Assembly: GCA_000696115.1 (NCBI GenBank)
Contig: JJOH01000098.1
Location: 1-64,000, forward strand
Source: Streptomyces olindensis
GTDB taxonomy: Bacteria; Actinomycetota; Actinomycetes; Streptomycetales; Streptomycetaceae
Direction of reading: 5' to 3'
Length of the DNA stretch: 64,000 bases
The notes below the pieces were generated by a model. It was not told the DNA's origin, searched no databases, and saw only the letters and a list, made by a program, of their open reading frames with translations. Shown in pieces: positions 17,023 to 25,298 of this stretch. Both the position numbers and the translations under genes were made by a program. Position 1 is the first letter of the stretch. Each line of letters opens with the position of its first letter.

Positions 17023-18237
17023 TCAGATGCGCTCGACGATGGTGGCGACGCCCATGCCGCCGCCGACGCACAACGTGGCGAGGCCGTAGCGCTTGTCCTG
17101 GCGCTCCAACTCGTCGACGAGGGTGCCGAGGATCATCGCGCCGGTGGCGCCGAGGGGGTGGCCGAGCGCGATCGCGCCGCCGTTGACGTTGACCTTGTCC
17201 AGGGACAGGCCCATGTCCTTCACGAAGCGCAGCACGACCGCCGCGAACGCCTCGTTGATCTCGACGAGGTCGATGTCGTCGATGGTCAGTCCGGCCTTGG
17301 CGAGGGCCTTGCGGGTGGCGGGGGCGGGGCCGGTGAGCATGATGGTGGGCTCGGAGCCGGAGACGGCGGCGGAGACGATGCGCGCGCGGGGCGTGAGGCC
17401 GTGGCGCTCGCCGACCTCCTTGGAGCCGATCGCGACGAGGGAGGCGCCGTCGACGATGCCGGAGGAGTTGCCCGCGTGGTGGACGTGGTCGATCTTCTCC
17501 ACCCAGTGGTACTGCTGGAGCGCCACCGCGTCGAAGCCGCCGAGTTCGCCGATGTCCGCGAAGGACGGCTTCAGCTTGGCGAGGGAGTCGGCGGTGGTGC
17601 CGGGGCGCAGGTGCTCGTCGTGGTCGAGGACGACGAGACCGCTGCGGTCCTTCACCGGGACGACGGACCTGTCGAAGCGCCCCTCCTTCCAGGCGGTGGC
17701 GGCCCGCTCCTGGGACAGGGCCGCGTACTCGTCGACGTCCCGCCGGGAGAAGCCCTCGATGGTGGCGATGAGGTCGGCGCCGATGCCCTGCGGCACGAAG
17801 TTGACCTGAAGGTTGGTCATCGGGTCGTTGAACCAGGCGCCGCCGTCGGAGGCCATCGGCACCCGGGACATCGACTCGACGCCGCCCGCGAGGACGAGGT
17901 CCTCCCAGCCGGAACGCACCTTGGCGGCGGCCAGGTTGACGGCCTCCAGGCCCGAGGCACAGAAGCGGTTCTCCTGGACGCCGGCGACCGTGTCGGGCAG
18001 CCCCGCGGCGATGGCCGCGATCCGGGCGATGTCGGATCCCTGGTCGCCGACCGGGCCGACGACGCCGAGGACGATGTCGTCGACGGCGGCCGGGTCCAGG
18101 TCCGGGAACCGGGCGCGGATCTCGTGGATGAGCCCGACGACCAGGTCGATGGGCTTGGTGCCGTGCAGGGCGCCGTTGGCCTTGCCGCGCCCGCGCGGGG
18201 TGCGGATCGCGTCGTAGACGTACGCTTCGGTGCTCAC
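17023..18237 (-). CDS. Acetyl-CoA C-acyltransferase (thiolase, FadA/FadI-like)
   Basis: A 404-residue thiolase. Nucleophile Cys93 lies in ENRFCASGLEAV; the active-site His motifs are NEAFAAV and GGAIALGHPLGATGA, and the second Cys is in LCVGGGMG near the C-terminus. It performs the last step of beta-oxidation, cleaving 3-ketoacyl-CoA. A loop with VVPVKDRSGLVVLDHDEHLR is typical of the FadA partner of FadB complexes. GTG 18237 has GAAAGG 7 nt upstream. It sits 11 nt behind the racemase-like gene and directly before the fadB-like gene, so the pair likely forms one complex. Confidence 0.93.
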   Translation of the reverse strand: MSTEAYVYDAIRTPRGRGKANGALHGTKPIDLVVGLIHEIRARFPDLDPAAVDDIVLGVVGPVGDQGSDIARIAAIAAGLPDTVAGVQENRFCASGLEAVNLAAAKVRSGWEDLVLAGGVESMSRVPMASDGGAWFNDPMTNLQVNFVPQGIGADLIATIEGFSRRDVDEYAALSQERAATAWKEGRFDRSVVPVKDRSGLVVLDHDEHLRPGTTADSLAKLKPSFADIGELGGFDAVALQQYHWVEKIDHVHHAGNSSGIVDGASLVAIGSKEVGERHGLTPRARIVSAAVSGSEPTIMLTGPAPATRKALAKAGLTIDDIDLVEINEAFAAVVLRFVKDMGLSLDKVNVNGGAIALGHPLGATGAMILGTLVDELERQDKRYGLATLCVGGGMGVATIVERI

Positions 18238-18248
18238 GAGGAGGCCTT

Positions 18249-19394
18249 TCACTGAGGGGTGCGGGGCGCGGACAGGAGCCCGGGGACGTCCCAGTCCCGG
18301 GCGACGTCCGCGGTGTCGGCGCCCGGCCGGGCCGGGCCGCTGCGGACGGAGGTCGGGGTCGCGGAGAAGCGGGGGGCCGGGGCGGGCTGGGTGAGGCCGT
18401 CGTGGTCGGTGAAGGTGCCGCGGGCGGCCAGGTGCGGGTGGTGCGGGGCCTCGCGCAGGGACAGCACGGGCGCCACGCACGCGTCGGAGCCGTCGAAGAC
18501 GGCCGTCCACTCCTCCCTCGTACGGCTCTTGAAGCGGGCGGCGACCTGTTCACGCAGTTCACCCCATCGGGCGATGTCCTTGCGGGCCGCGGCCTGGTCC
18601 TCGACGCCGAGGAGGGCGAGGAACTCCGCGTAGAACCGCGGCTCCAGGGCGCCCACGGCCATGTACTTCCCGTCGGCCGTCTCGTACGTGCCGTAGTACG
18701 GGCAGCCGCCGTCCAGGAGGTTGGCACCGCGGCGGTCCTGCCAGCCGCCGGCGGCGAGCATGCCGTGGATCATCGCGGCGAGGTGGGCGGTGCCGTCGAC
18801 GATGGCGGCGTCGACGACCTGCCCGGTGCCGGTGGCCCGCGCGTGGTGGAGGGCGGCGAGGACGCCGACGACCAGGTAGAGGGAGCCGCCCGCGTAGTCG
18901 CCGAGCAGGTTGGCCGGGACGGCCGGCGGCTCGTCCGGCCGTCCGATCATGCCGAGGACGCCGGTGGGGGCGAGGTAAGCGATGTCGTGTCCGGCGCGGT
19001 GGGCCAGCGGGCCGTCCTGGCCCCAGCCGGTCATCCGGCCGTAGACGAGGCGCGGATTGCGGGCGCGGCAGTGCTCGGGGCCGACGCCGAGGCGCTCGGC
19101 GACACCGGGGCGGTAGCCCTCGATCAGGATGTCGGCGTGGGCCGCGAGGCCGAGCACCTGGTCCGGGCCGTCCGGGGACTTGAGGTCGACGACCACCGAG
19201 CGCTTGTTGCGGTTGGTGACGTCGTACGCCGGGTCGATCGCGAGGCCGGGGCCGCCGGGCCGGTCCACGCGGACGACGTCGGCGCCGAGGTCGGCGAGGA
19301 GCATGGCGGCGAACGGGCCGGGCCCGATGCCGGCCAGTTCGACGACGCGCACGCCGGTGAGCGGGCCGTGTCCTGGCGTCCCTGCCGTGGTCAT
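18249..19394 (-). CDS. CoA-transferase family III protein, probably alpha-methylacyl-CoA racemase
   Basis: A 381-residue family III CoA-transferase-fold protein (CaiB/BaiF). The start GVRVVELAGIGPGPFAAMLL, the GHDIAYLAPTGVL segment with the catalytic-type His, NLLGDYAGG with the Asp, and GTYETADGKYMAVGALEP match alpha-methylacyl-CoA racemases such as mycobacterial MCR. Racemases convert (2R)- to (2S)-methylacyl-CoA so methyl-branched chains can enter beta-oxidation, which suits Streptomyces with its iso/anteiso fatty acids. First gene of the operon with thiolase and FadB-like genes. Three 14-bp operator-like units lie just upstream. Confidence 0.85.
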   Translation of the reverse strand: MTTAGTPGHGPLTGVRVVELAGIGPGPFAAMLLADLGADVVRVDRPGGPGLAIDPAYDVTNRNKRSVVVDLKSPDGPDQVLGLAAHADILIEGYRPGVAERLGVGPEHCRARNPRLVYGRMTGWGQDGPLAHRAGHDIAYLAPTGVLGMIGRPDEPPAVPANLLGDYAGGSLYLVVGVLAALHHARATGTGQVVDAAIVDGTAHLAAMIHGMLAAGGWQDRRGANLLDGGCPYYGTYETADGKYMAVGALEPRFYAEFLALLGVEDQAAARKDIARWGELREQVAARFKSRTREEWTAVFDGSDACVAPVLSLREAPHHPHLAARGTFTDHDGLTQPAPAPRFSATPTSVRSGPARPGADTADVARDWDVPGLLSAPRTPQ

Positions 19395-19401
19395 CCAGCC
19401 C

Positions 19402-19438
19402 CCAGTGCTGTGACACAAGTGATGTAACACCAGTGATG
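19402..19438 (-). promoter_or_regulatory. Three tandem 14-bp operator units before the fatty-acid operon
   Basis: Read on the minus strand: CATCACTGGTGTTA (19438-19425), CATCACTTGTGTCA (19424-19411), then partial CAGCACTGG (19410-19402), all at 14-bp period with a CAC-GTG palindromic core. The nearest unit is only 7 nt from the ATG at 19394. A unit with the same core lies in the merR promoter at 14069-14082. Confidence 0.65.
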
Positions 19439-19504
19439 CTAAGAACACGTTCCAGTCGGCACAAGACCCGAACGAGCAAGCGCTTAGCAATCTGCCGGAC
19501 GAAG

Positions 19505-19654
19505 TCAGGGCGCGTCCAGCTCCGCCGTCAGCCGCTTCGGCGCGCTCACCCGGTAGCTCTCCGGGGCGCACTGCTCGTCCACGGCACCCGGCAACCCCGG
19601 TGCGAACACGCGCGCTTTCTCCCACTTCTTCAGGGCATTCCTGGGCACGGCCAT
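19505..19654 (-). CDS. 49-residue hypothetical protein
   Basis: A short ORF, MAVPRNALKKWEKARVFAPG at the N-terminus and ending PKRLTAELDAP, with an ideal GGAGG 6 nt before ATG 19654. It is basic at the start and has one Cys; no membrane segment and no known family. It lies between the fatty-acid operon promoter and the divergent reductase gene. The strong RBS and G/C-biased third positions support it being real. Confidence 0.55.
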   Translation of the reverse strand: MAVPRNALKKWEKARVFAPGLPGAVDEQCAPESYRVSAPKRLTAELDAP

Positions 19655-19745
19655 CGTCGTCCTCCGGGCTCGTCGTCGGGCTCCGCACTCCTCACGCTAG
19701 CCTCGGCCACCGACAGCGGCACGGGCTGCACGACCGAGGGGTGTC

Positions 19746-20924
19746 ATGAGCAGGCAAAACAGGACGGACCGTCCGTACGACATCGTGCTCTTCGGAGCCA
19801 CCAGCTTCGCCGGAACGCTCACCGCGGAGTACCTCGCCGCCCACGCGCCCGAGGGGCTGCGCTGGGCGATCGCGGGCCGGAGCCAGGAGAAGCTGGAGCG
19901 GCTGCGGGAGGGGCTGCCCGGTGACGCTGAGGTCGGCGTGCTGCGGGCGGACGTGTCCGAGCCGGACTCGCTGCGCGCCCTCGCCGAACAGGCGCGCGTG
20001 GTCGCCACGACGGTCGGCCCGTACGTGACGTACGGCGAGGAACTGGTCGCCGCCTGCGCGGACGCCGGGACGGACTACCTCGACCTCTGCGGCGAGCCGG
20101 AGTTCGTGGACCAGATGTACGTCCGGCACGACGCACGCGCGCGGGAGACCGGGGCGCGGCTGGTGCACGCCGCCGGGTTCGACTCGATCCCGCACGACCT
20201 GGGCGTCTACTTCACCGTGCGGCAGCTGCCGGAGGGTGTGCCGCTGAGCATCGAGGGCTTCGTGACCGCCGACGCGGCCTTCTCGGGCGGGACCTTCGCC
20301 TCCGCCCTCAACCAGTTCGCACGGCAGCGGGAGATGGCGGCGGCCGCGCGGGACCGGCGGCGGCACGAGCCGCGGCTGATGGGCCGCCGGGCGTCGGCGC
20401 CGCTCGGCACTCCGCGGTTCGCCAAGGAGGTCGGCGCGTGGGCGCTGCCGATGCCGACCATCGACCCGCAGATCGTGCGGCGTTCGGCGTCGGCGCTCGA
20501 CCGGTACGGGCCCGACTTCCGGTACCGGCAGTACGCGGCGGTGCGGCGGCTCCCCGTCGCGGTGGGCGGGGTCGCGGCCGTCGGCGCGCTGGTCGCGGCG
20601 GCCCAGGTGCCGCCCGCGCGGCGTTGGCTGTCCGGCCGTCTCAAGCCCGGCGACGGGCCGAGCCCGCAGAAGCGGGCGAGGAGCTGGTTCTCGCTGCGCT
20701 TCGTGGGCGAGGGCGGCGGCCGGCGGGTGTACACGGAGGTCTCGGGCGGCGACCCCGGGTACGACGAGACGGCGAAGATGCTCGCCGAGTCGGCGCTCTG
20801 CCTGGCCTTCGATGACCTGCCGAAGACGGCGGGCCAGGTCACCACGGCGGTGGCGATGGGCGACGCGCTGATCGACCGGCTGCGCGCGGCGGGCATCCGC
20901 TTCCGCGTCGCGTCGAGGGGCTGA
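19746..20924 (+). CDS. Saccharopine-dehydrogenase-like NAD(P)-binding reductase
   Basis: A 392-residue protein of the saccharopine dehydrogenase NADP-binding family (PF03435), closer to mycobacterial trans-acting enoyl reductases and lipid reductases than to lysine catabolism. The Rossmann motif is VLFGATSFAGTLTAEYLA (residues 14-31), followed by AGRSQEKLERL, VATTVGPYVTYGEELV and DLCGEPEFVDQM. A hydrophobic stretch near residues 272-290 may contact a membrane or lipid. ATG 19746 follows AGGGGTGTC. Divergent from the fatty-acid operon, so lipid metabolism is plausible. The exact substrate is unknown. Confidence 0.8.
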   Translation: MSRQNRTDRPYDIVLFGATSFAGTLTAEYLAAHAPEGLRWAIAGRSQEKLERLREGLPGDAEVGVLRADVSEPDSLRALAEQARVVATTVGPYVTYGEELVAACADAGTDYLDLCGEPEFVDQMYVRHDARARETGARLVHAAGFDSIPHDLGVYFTVRQLPEGVPLSIEGFVTADAAFSGGTFASALNQFARQREMAAAARDRRRHEPRLMGRRASAPLGTPRFAKEVGAWALPMPTIDPQIVRRSASALDRYGPDFRYRQYAAVRRLPVAVGGVAAVGALVAAAQVPPARRWLSGRLKPGDGPSPQKRARSWFSLRFVGEGGGRRVYTEVSGGDPGYDETAKMLAESALCLAFDDLPKTAGQVTTAVAMGDALIDRLRAAGIRFRVASRG

Positions 20925-20945
20925 GGGCCGCCGAGGGGCCACGGC

Positions 20946-21092
20946 CTACAGCGGCCACTCGGCGATGGTGTAGATCATCCCGGCGATCCAGCCGAGCCCG
21001 GCCAGCACGGCGAGGATCAGTCCTATGGTGACGGCCCGCTCGACGGTCTGGGTCGGGCCGGCGACGGGCTTGGGGGCGCGGTGCGTTGTCAT
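20946..21092 (-). CDS. 48-residue single-span membrane protein
   Basis: A small ORF: basic N-terminus (MTTHRAPKPVAGPTQTVERA), one hydrophobic segment at about residues 21-41 (VTIGLILAVLAGLGWIAGMI), and the short tail YTIAEWPL. Only a weak GGGG precedes ATG 21092. Its coding bias and clean membrane-anchor layout support it. It converges on the reductase gene, with 21 nt between the stops. Confidence 0.6.
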   Translation of the reverse strand: MTTHRAPKPVAGPTQTVERAVTIGLILAVLAGLGWIAGMIYTIAEWPL

Positions 21093-21271
21093 GCGCCCCA
21101 GCCTGCCGACGGGGCCGGTGGCCCGGCATCCGTACAGGTACTCAGAGCCGGTACTCAGATCACACCGCCCGCTCCCGGCAGACCTCTCCCCCGGTTTGAG
21201 ACTTTCCGCGCCCCAGCCCGCCCGGCAGCTCGGAAAGTGCCAACAAGGACTTCAATGAAACCCTTGAAGGC

Positions 21272-21466
21272 ATGAAGTTCCTTCTCGAAGTCACCATGGA
21301 CGACGCCGCGTTGACGAGGGACCCGGCGGGCGAGCTGGGCCGGATCCTCAGGTACTGGGGCGGCCATCTGCACCACTACGCGCTCCGACCCGGGGACGGG
21401 TCGCCCGTGTACGACTCGGAGTACCGCGAGGTGGGCCGCTGGCGGGTGGAGGATCAGGCGGAGTAG
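21272..21466 (+). CDS. Small conserved hypothetical protein
   Basis: A 64-residue soluble protein: KFLLEVTMDD near the start, then DPAGELGRILRYWGGHLHHY and YDSEYREVGRWRV. I recall similar 60-70 residue proteins in many Streptomyces; no function is known. Start choice is weak: ATG 21272 has GAAGG directly in front, and ATG 21296 is an alternative. The end overlaps the convergent endonuclease V gene by 13 nt. Confidence 0.6.
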   Translation: MKFLLEVTMDDAALTRDPAGELGRILRYWGGHLHHYALRPGDGSPVYDSEYREVGRWRVEDQAE

Positions 21467-22146
21467 GTCTCCCGCAGCGCCTTCCGGCACAGCGCGTCCG
21501 CCCTGCGCGTGGTCTCCGGGAGGCGGTATCCGGGGGTCAGCGCGAGGGTGTGCGCGCAGGCACCGGCCAGGGACACGCGGTGGCCCACGGAGACGAAGAC
21601 CGGCTTGACCGCGTCCCGGGTGCGCAGGGCGCGGCCGACCTCCTCGGTGCCGGCGAGCAGCGGGGAGCTGCTGCCGCGCGGGGTGTCCGGGTCGTCGTAG
21701 GTGAAGGTGAACGGGTTCTTCGCGACGCCGATCGTGGGCAGGCCGGTCAGCACGCCGAGGTGGCAGGCGAGGCCGAAGCGGCGGGGGTGGGCGAGGCCGT
21801 AGCCGTCGCAGACGACCAGGCCGGGCGGGCACGGCAGGGCGTCGAGCGCGGCGAGGACCGTGGGGAGCTCACGGAAGGCGAGCAGTCCGGGCACGTAGGG
21901 GAAGGAGACCCGGCCCACCGCCGTGGCCTCGGCGACGACGTCGAGACTGGAGGCGTCCAGCACGACCGCTGCCGCCGCCACGACGTCCCGTTCGTCGTCG
22001 TAGGCGACGTCGACCCCGGTCACCCGGCCCGTGCCGGGCGGCGGTCCCGTTTCGTCGAGGATCAGCCGGGCCCGCAGTTGGTCCTGGACGGCGCGGGCCT
22101 GTTCCTCGGTGGCGGGCCAGTCTTCGGGGGTGCGTACGGTCGTCAT
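21454..22146 (-). CDS. nfi: Endonuclease V (deoxyinosine 3' endonuclease)
   Basis: A 230-residue endonuclease V, which nicks DNA or RNA one base 3' of inosine. Family landmarks are GVDVAYDDERDV (first metal-binding Asp), VPGLLAFRELP, CDGYGLAHPRRFGLACHLGV (second conserved Asp and the His-Pro-Arg run) and GVAKNPF. Length is normal. ATG 22146 has no strong RBS visible. It starts 131 bp from the next gene, beyond a terminator and a 12-bp duplicated GGGCCTGTCGAC. Confidence 0.92.
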   Translation of the reverse strand: MTTVRTPEDWPATEEQARAVQDQLRARLILDETGPPPGTGRVTGVDVAYDDERDVVAAAAVVLDASSLDVVAEATAVGRVSFPYVPGLLAFRELPTVLAALDALPCPPGLVVCDGYGLAHPRRFGLACHLGVLTGLPTIGVAKNPFTFTYDDPDTPRGSSSPLLAGTEEVGRALRTRDAVKPVFVSVGHRVSLAGACAHTLALTPGYRLPETTRRADALCRKALRETYSA

Positions 22147-22229
22147 GGTGATCCCGAGCCTAGGGCCTGTCGACCTCAGGGCCTGTCGACGCCGGCATGA
22201 TCCCGACGGCGGGCCCTCGGGGCAGCGCG

Positions 22230-22263
22230 AAGGCCGGCGGGGTCAGGGGACCCCGCCGGCCTT
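22230..22263. terminator. Hairpin terminator after the small basic protein gene
   Basis: A perfect 15-bp stem (AAGGCCGGCGGGGTC at 22230-22244 and complement at 22249-22263) with a 4-nt loop. It lies 15 nt beyond the stop of the gene at 22278-22601, which is read leftward. Confidence 0.8.
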
Positions 22264-22277
22264 GTCCGGCACGTGCC

Positions 22278-22601
22278 TCACTTGCCCAGGGCGCGCTGCA
22301 GCTGGCTCTTGTTCATGCTGGAACGGCCCTCGACGCCCTTGCGCTTGGCCTCCTGGTACAGCTGGTCGTAGGTGGGGCCCTGGGAGCCCTGCCCCGACCG
22401 CTGGCCGCCGCGCTTGCTCGACGACATGTCCTTCGTCGACGTGCGGCTGGCCGTCTTCGACTCGCCGGAGCGGGCGCGTTCCTTGTTCACCGTCCGCGAG
22501 GCGATCTCCTTGGCGCGGCCGGTGCTCTCGCCCCGGTCCTGCGCGCTCTTCTTGATGTGCTCGTACTGGCGCTCCCGCTTGGAGCTCGAACCGCGTGGCA
22601 T
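22278..22601 (-). CDS. Small basic 'plasmid stabilization' family protein
   Basis: A 107-residue, strongly charged and Ser-rich protein. The first two thirds (KRERQYEHIKKSAQDRGEST, then RAKEIASRTVNKERARSGES) are helical and probably extended. The last third, YDQLYQEAKRKGVEGRSSMN followed by KSQLQRALGK, looks like a SAP or Rho-N type helix-extended-helix motif that may bind nucleic acid. Many Streptomyces homologues are labelled plasmid stabilization protein without proof. GAAAGGAAG precedes ATG 22601, and a strong terminator follows. Confidence 0.75.
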   Translation of the reverse strand: MPRGSSSKRERQYEHIKKSAQDRGESTGRAKEIASRTVNKERARSGESKTASRTSTKDMSSSKRGGQRSGQGSQGPTYDQLYQEAKRKGVEGRSSMNKSQLQRALGK

Positions 22602-22671
22602 GACCGCTCACTTCCTTTCAGCTTCAGTGAACGAGTACCCACACTGCCAACAATCAGGACATACCGCTCGC

Positions 22672-23781
22672 TCAATGCTCCAGGCGGGCAACGCGCCCCT
22701 TCTCTCCGGACGCCCAGCACCCTTGGTCCGTGGAGCAGTCGACGGTGTCGTAGGAGCCCGTGTCGACCGTCCGCCAGGTGTGGCCGCCGTCCGTGGTGAG
22801 GTCGGTGCCGGTGGGGCCGACGGCGAGGGCGGCCGTGCGGCTGTGCGGGAGCCAGGTCACGCCGGAGCGGTAGGCGGTCGGGGGTGTGGCGGCGGGGCGC
22901 CAGGTGTGCCCGCCGTCGGCGGTGCGGGCGGCGGCGCGCGGTGCGGGCTGGTCGGGGCGGAAGTCGCCGCCGACGGCGAGGCCATGGGTGCGGGCGGCGA
23001 AGGCCAGCGCGAAGACGCCACGCGCGGGGTCGCCCGCCGGGAGGGGCGTGTCGGCGGCCGTCCAGGTGCGTCCCCGGTCGGCGGAGTGGAGGACACGCGC
23101 GCGTGCGGCCCCGCCGGTGGCGAGCCAGACGTCCCTCGGCCCGGACGTCACCAGGCACTGGCCGCTCGCCGCGAACCCGGCCTCGCCCTCCTGCGCGGCC
23201 GGCATGCCCGCGGTCGGCAGCACCGTCCAGGTGCGGCCGCCGTCGCCGGTGGACAGGATGCGGAACTTACCGTCCACCGGGTCGCTCATCGCGAGGCCGT
23301 GGCGGTGGTCGAAGAAGGCCATGCAGTCGTAGAAGGCCTTCGGGTCGGTGTTGCGGAAGGACTCCGTCCAGGTCGCTCCGCCGTCGTCGGTGCGGTACAC
23401 GCGGGACGCCTCGCCCTCGCCGATGGCCAGGACGACGGCCCGGCGCGCGTCGAACGCCTCGACGTCCCGGAACTGCACCTCCCCGGCGCCCGGGGGCGAG
23501 ACGTTCCGCCAGGTCGCGCCGCCGTCCGTGGTGCGCAGGACGGTGCCTCCGGTGCCGGCGGCCCAGGCGGTGTTCCGGCTGACGGCGGCCAGGCCGCGGA
23601 ACCGTACGTCCGGCGTGCCGGTGTCCTTCAGTTGCCAGTGCGGCACCCGGCGCTCCGGCTCGTGTGCCGGTGTGGGTGCCGGTGCGGCGGCCGTCGCGGC
23701 CAGGGCCGCCGCGCACGCCGCCGCCGCGATCATCCCTCGTCGTGTCCGTCCCGTCCGTCGCGTGCTCCCCAAGCGCCTCAT
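22672..23781 (-). CDS. Secreted Asp-box (BNR) beta-propeller protein
   Basis: A 369-residue exported protein. A basic N-terminus and hydrophobic stretch (MIAAAACAAALAATAAAP) form a signal peptide. The rest is a propeller with at least six Asp-box repeats: TDGGATWRN, TDDGGATWTE, TGDGGRTWTV, SADRGRTWTA, TADGGHTWRP and TDGGHTWRT. The layout resembles Ycf48-like and sialidase-type propellers, but sialidase catalytic residues are not evident. A C-terminal Cys pair (DCSTDQGCWASG) may form a disulfide. Often annotated as oxidoreductase without evidence. It is divergent from ssgD. Confidence 0.75.
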   Translation of the reverse strand: MRRLGSTRRTGRTRRGMIAAAACAAALAATAAAPAPTPAHEPERRVPHWQLKDTGTPDVRFRGLAAVSRNTAWAAGTGGTVLRTTDGGATWRNVSPPGAGEVQFRDVEAFDARRAVVLAIGEGEASRVYRTDDGGATWTESFRNTDPKAFYDCMAFFDHRHGLAMSDPVDGKFRILSTGDGGRTWTVLPTAGMPAAQEGEAGFAASGQCLVTSGPRDVWLATGGAARARVLHSADRGRTWTAADTPLPAGDPARGVFALAFAARTHGLAVGGDFRPDQPAPRAAARTADGGHTWRPAATPPTAYRSGVTWLPHSRTAALAVGPTGTDLTTDGGHTWRTVDTGSYDTVDCSTDQGCWASGEKGRVARLEH

Positions 23782-24027
23782 GGCCGGGGAAGCTAGCCCA
23801 CCGCCCGGGGGCCGTCCAGACGGCCTCGCGGGTGCCCCGGGTGTTCCGCCGGGCACCACAAGTGCCCGGCGTGGCCCACGAGGAGAGCCATGTCACTCCC
23901 GTGCATGAACGCGGTGACAGAGGTCACTCGCTCTTCGTGTGCACGGATTGGCTGATTCCGTCGTCTCTTCCATTGCCCGGCCTCATCCGCCCGGAAGTGT
24001 CCGTCGCCGTCACAAGGGAGCAAGGCG

Positions 24028-24444
24028 TTGTCCATCGTCATCGAGCAGCCTGTGGAGGCCCGCCTCGTCGCCGCCGCGCCGCGTATGCCGAGCATTCCCG
24101 CGACGCTGCACTACGACCGGCGTGACCCGTTCGCCGTCCGCATGACCTTCCCCGCCCCGGCCACGCTGGAGGGCGTCGAGGTCTGCTGGACCTTCTCCCG
24201 CGAGCTGCTCGCCGCGGGTCTGAAGGACCCCGAGGGCCATGGCGACGTGCGGGTGCGGCCGTACGGGTACGACCGCACGGTGCTGGAGTTCCACGCTCCG
24301 GAGGGCACCGCCGTGGTGCACGTCCGCTCGAGCGAGGTGCGCCGGTTCCTGGAGGCCACGAGCGAGCTCGTGCCCGTCGGTCTGGAGCACCTCCAGCTGG
24401 ATCTGGACCACGACCTCGCCGAGCTGATGCGGGACGCCTGCTGA
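24028..24444 (+). CDS. ssgD: SsgA-like protein SsgD (sporulation and cell-wall control)
   Basis: A 138-residue SALP. These actinomycete proteins steer cell-wall synthesis and septation in aerial hyphae. Family features are LHYDRRDPFAVRMTF, CWTFSRELLAAGL, GDVRVRPYG and the C-terminal FLEATSELVPVGLEHLQLDL segment. Assignment to SsgD, involved in lateral wall integrity, rests on the position relative to the laccase, pca and ABC-F/UvrA-like genes as I remember it in S. coelicolor. The start is TTG 24028, with AAGGGAG 7 nt ahead. No sporulation gene adjoins it; neighbours are a secreted propeller and a GPP34 protein. Confidence 0.85.
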   Translation: MSIVIEQPVEARLVAAAPRMPSIPATLHYDRRDPFAVRMTFPAPATLEGVEVCWTFSRELLAAGLKDPEGHGDVRVRPYGYDRTVLEFHAPEGTAVVHVRSSEVRRFLEATSELVPVGLEHLQLDLDHDLAELMRDAC

Positions 24445-24518
24445 ACTGACGGTCCCGGGGCGGCGGCGTCGGATCGTCCCGGTTTCACCCTGCGGCACCT
24501 CGTCCGGCGAAGCACGGT

Positions 24519-24567
24519 CGGCGGAAAGCATCCGGCAGGCACGGGCCCGGCGGAAAGGATCCGGCAG
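24519..24567. repeat. 20-bp direct repeat, 29-bp period
   Basis: CGGCGGAAAGCATCCGGCAG (24519-24538) and CGGCGGAAAGGATCCGGCAG (24548-24567) differ at one base. They lie in the 131-bp gap between the convergent ssgD and GPP34 genes. No function is evident. Confidence 0.6.
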
Positions 24568-24575
24568 CGGCGGGG

Positions 24576-25220
24576 TCAGGGGGACGCGGGTGCCGTCGTC
24601 GCCGCGGACACCGCCGCGCGCACGTCGCGCACGATGCGCGCCACCCCGGGCGACGCCGCCCCCGCCCGCTCGGTCAGCTCCTCGACGCGCTGCTCGAGGG
24701 CGCCGAAGTCCTCGCCGAAGAGGTCCGCCGCAACCGCGAGCGCGGCGACCGCGGCGTCCCGCCCACCGACCTCGGTGACCGGCGACGGCCCCAGGAGGAC
24801 CTGCCGCGTCTCCTCCCGCAGCGCGTCCACGGCGGCGACACGCTCCAGCGCGTACTCCACGGACGGGAACACGCCGAGGACCCGCTTCTTCTCCGCCCGC
24901 AGCCACCCCTCGGCCACCAGCTGCTCGCGCACGGCGTCGAGGGTGACCCGCGCCCGCAGCGTCACCCAGGTCCGCCAGGGGTGCGGGCACGACTCGCGGA
25001 CGAGTTCCAGCAGCCCGTCGAGGACCGCGTCACCCGCGGCCGCGTCCAGGTCGACCGGCGTGGCGATGCCGTCCTCGTCGGTGAGCAGGCCGCCCCGGGC
25101 CAGCTCCACGAGGGCCCCGGCCCGCACCAGGGCGGACAGCCGGGCGGTGGCCCCGGGCCGTGCGGTGTCCCAGGCGAGCAGGCAGAGCCGGGCCGGCGGC
25201 GAGAGCGGGCCGTGGGGCAC
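24576..25220 (-). CDS. GPP34 (Golgi phosphoprotein 3-like) domain protein
   Basis: A 214-residue protein of the GPP34 family, common in Streptomyces. The chain is largely helical; landmarks are LSPPARLCLLAWD at the start, VRAGALVELARGGLLTDEDG, PHPWRTWVTLRAR and LVAEGWLRAEKKRVLGVFPS. Eukaryotic GOLPH3 binds phosphatidylinositol-4-phosphate; the bacterial role is unknown. GTG 25220 has GAGGAGG 5 nt upstream. It is divergent from the ABC-F operon, whose promoter begins 44 nt away. Confidence 0.8.
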   Translation of the reverse strand: MPHGPLSPPARLCLLAWDTARPGATARLSALVRAGALVELARGGLLTDEDGIATPVDLDAAAGDAVLDGLLELVRESCPHPWRTWVTLRARVTLDAVREQLVAEGWLRAEKKRVLGVFPSVEYALERVAAVDALREETRQVLLGPSPVTEVGGRDAAVAALAVAADLFGEDFGALEQRVEELTERAGAASPGVARIVRDVRAAVSAATTAPASP

Positions 25221-25263
25221 GGGGCCTCCTCGGGGCGGGGAGATCGGGCTTCACGTTAATCCG

Positions 25264-25292
25264 TTGACAGGCTCCACGCCCGTTCCTACGGT
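25264..25292 (+). promoter_or_regulatory. Consensus-like promoter of the ABC-F/UvrA-like operon
   Basis: TTGACA (25264-25269) and TACGGT (25287-25292) are exactly 17 bp apart, among the best vegetative promoters in the window. Transcription would start near 25299, about 220 nt ahead of the ABC-F gene. Confidence 0.75.
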
Positions 25293-25298
25293 GTACAG

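Noticed and set aside
15111..17186. 691-codon open frame antisense to the fadB-like gene
   Set aside because: Same shadow effect; its product is repetitive Gly/Val/Asp-rich and matches nothing, while the opposite strand holds two intact enzyme domains.
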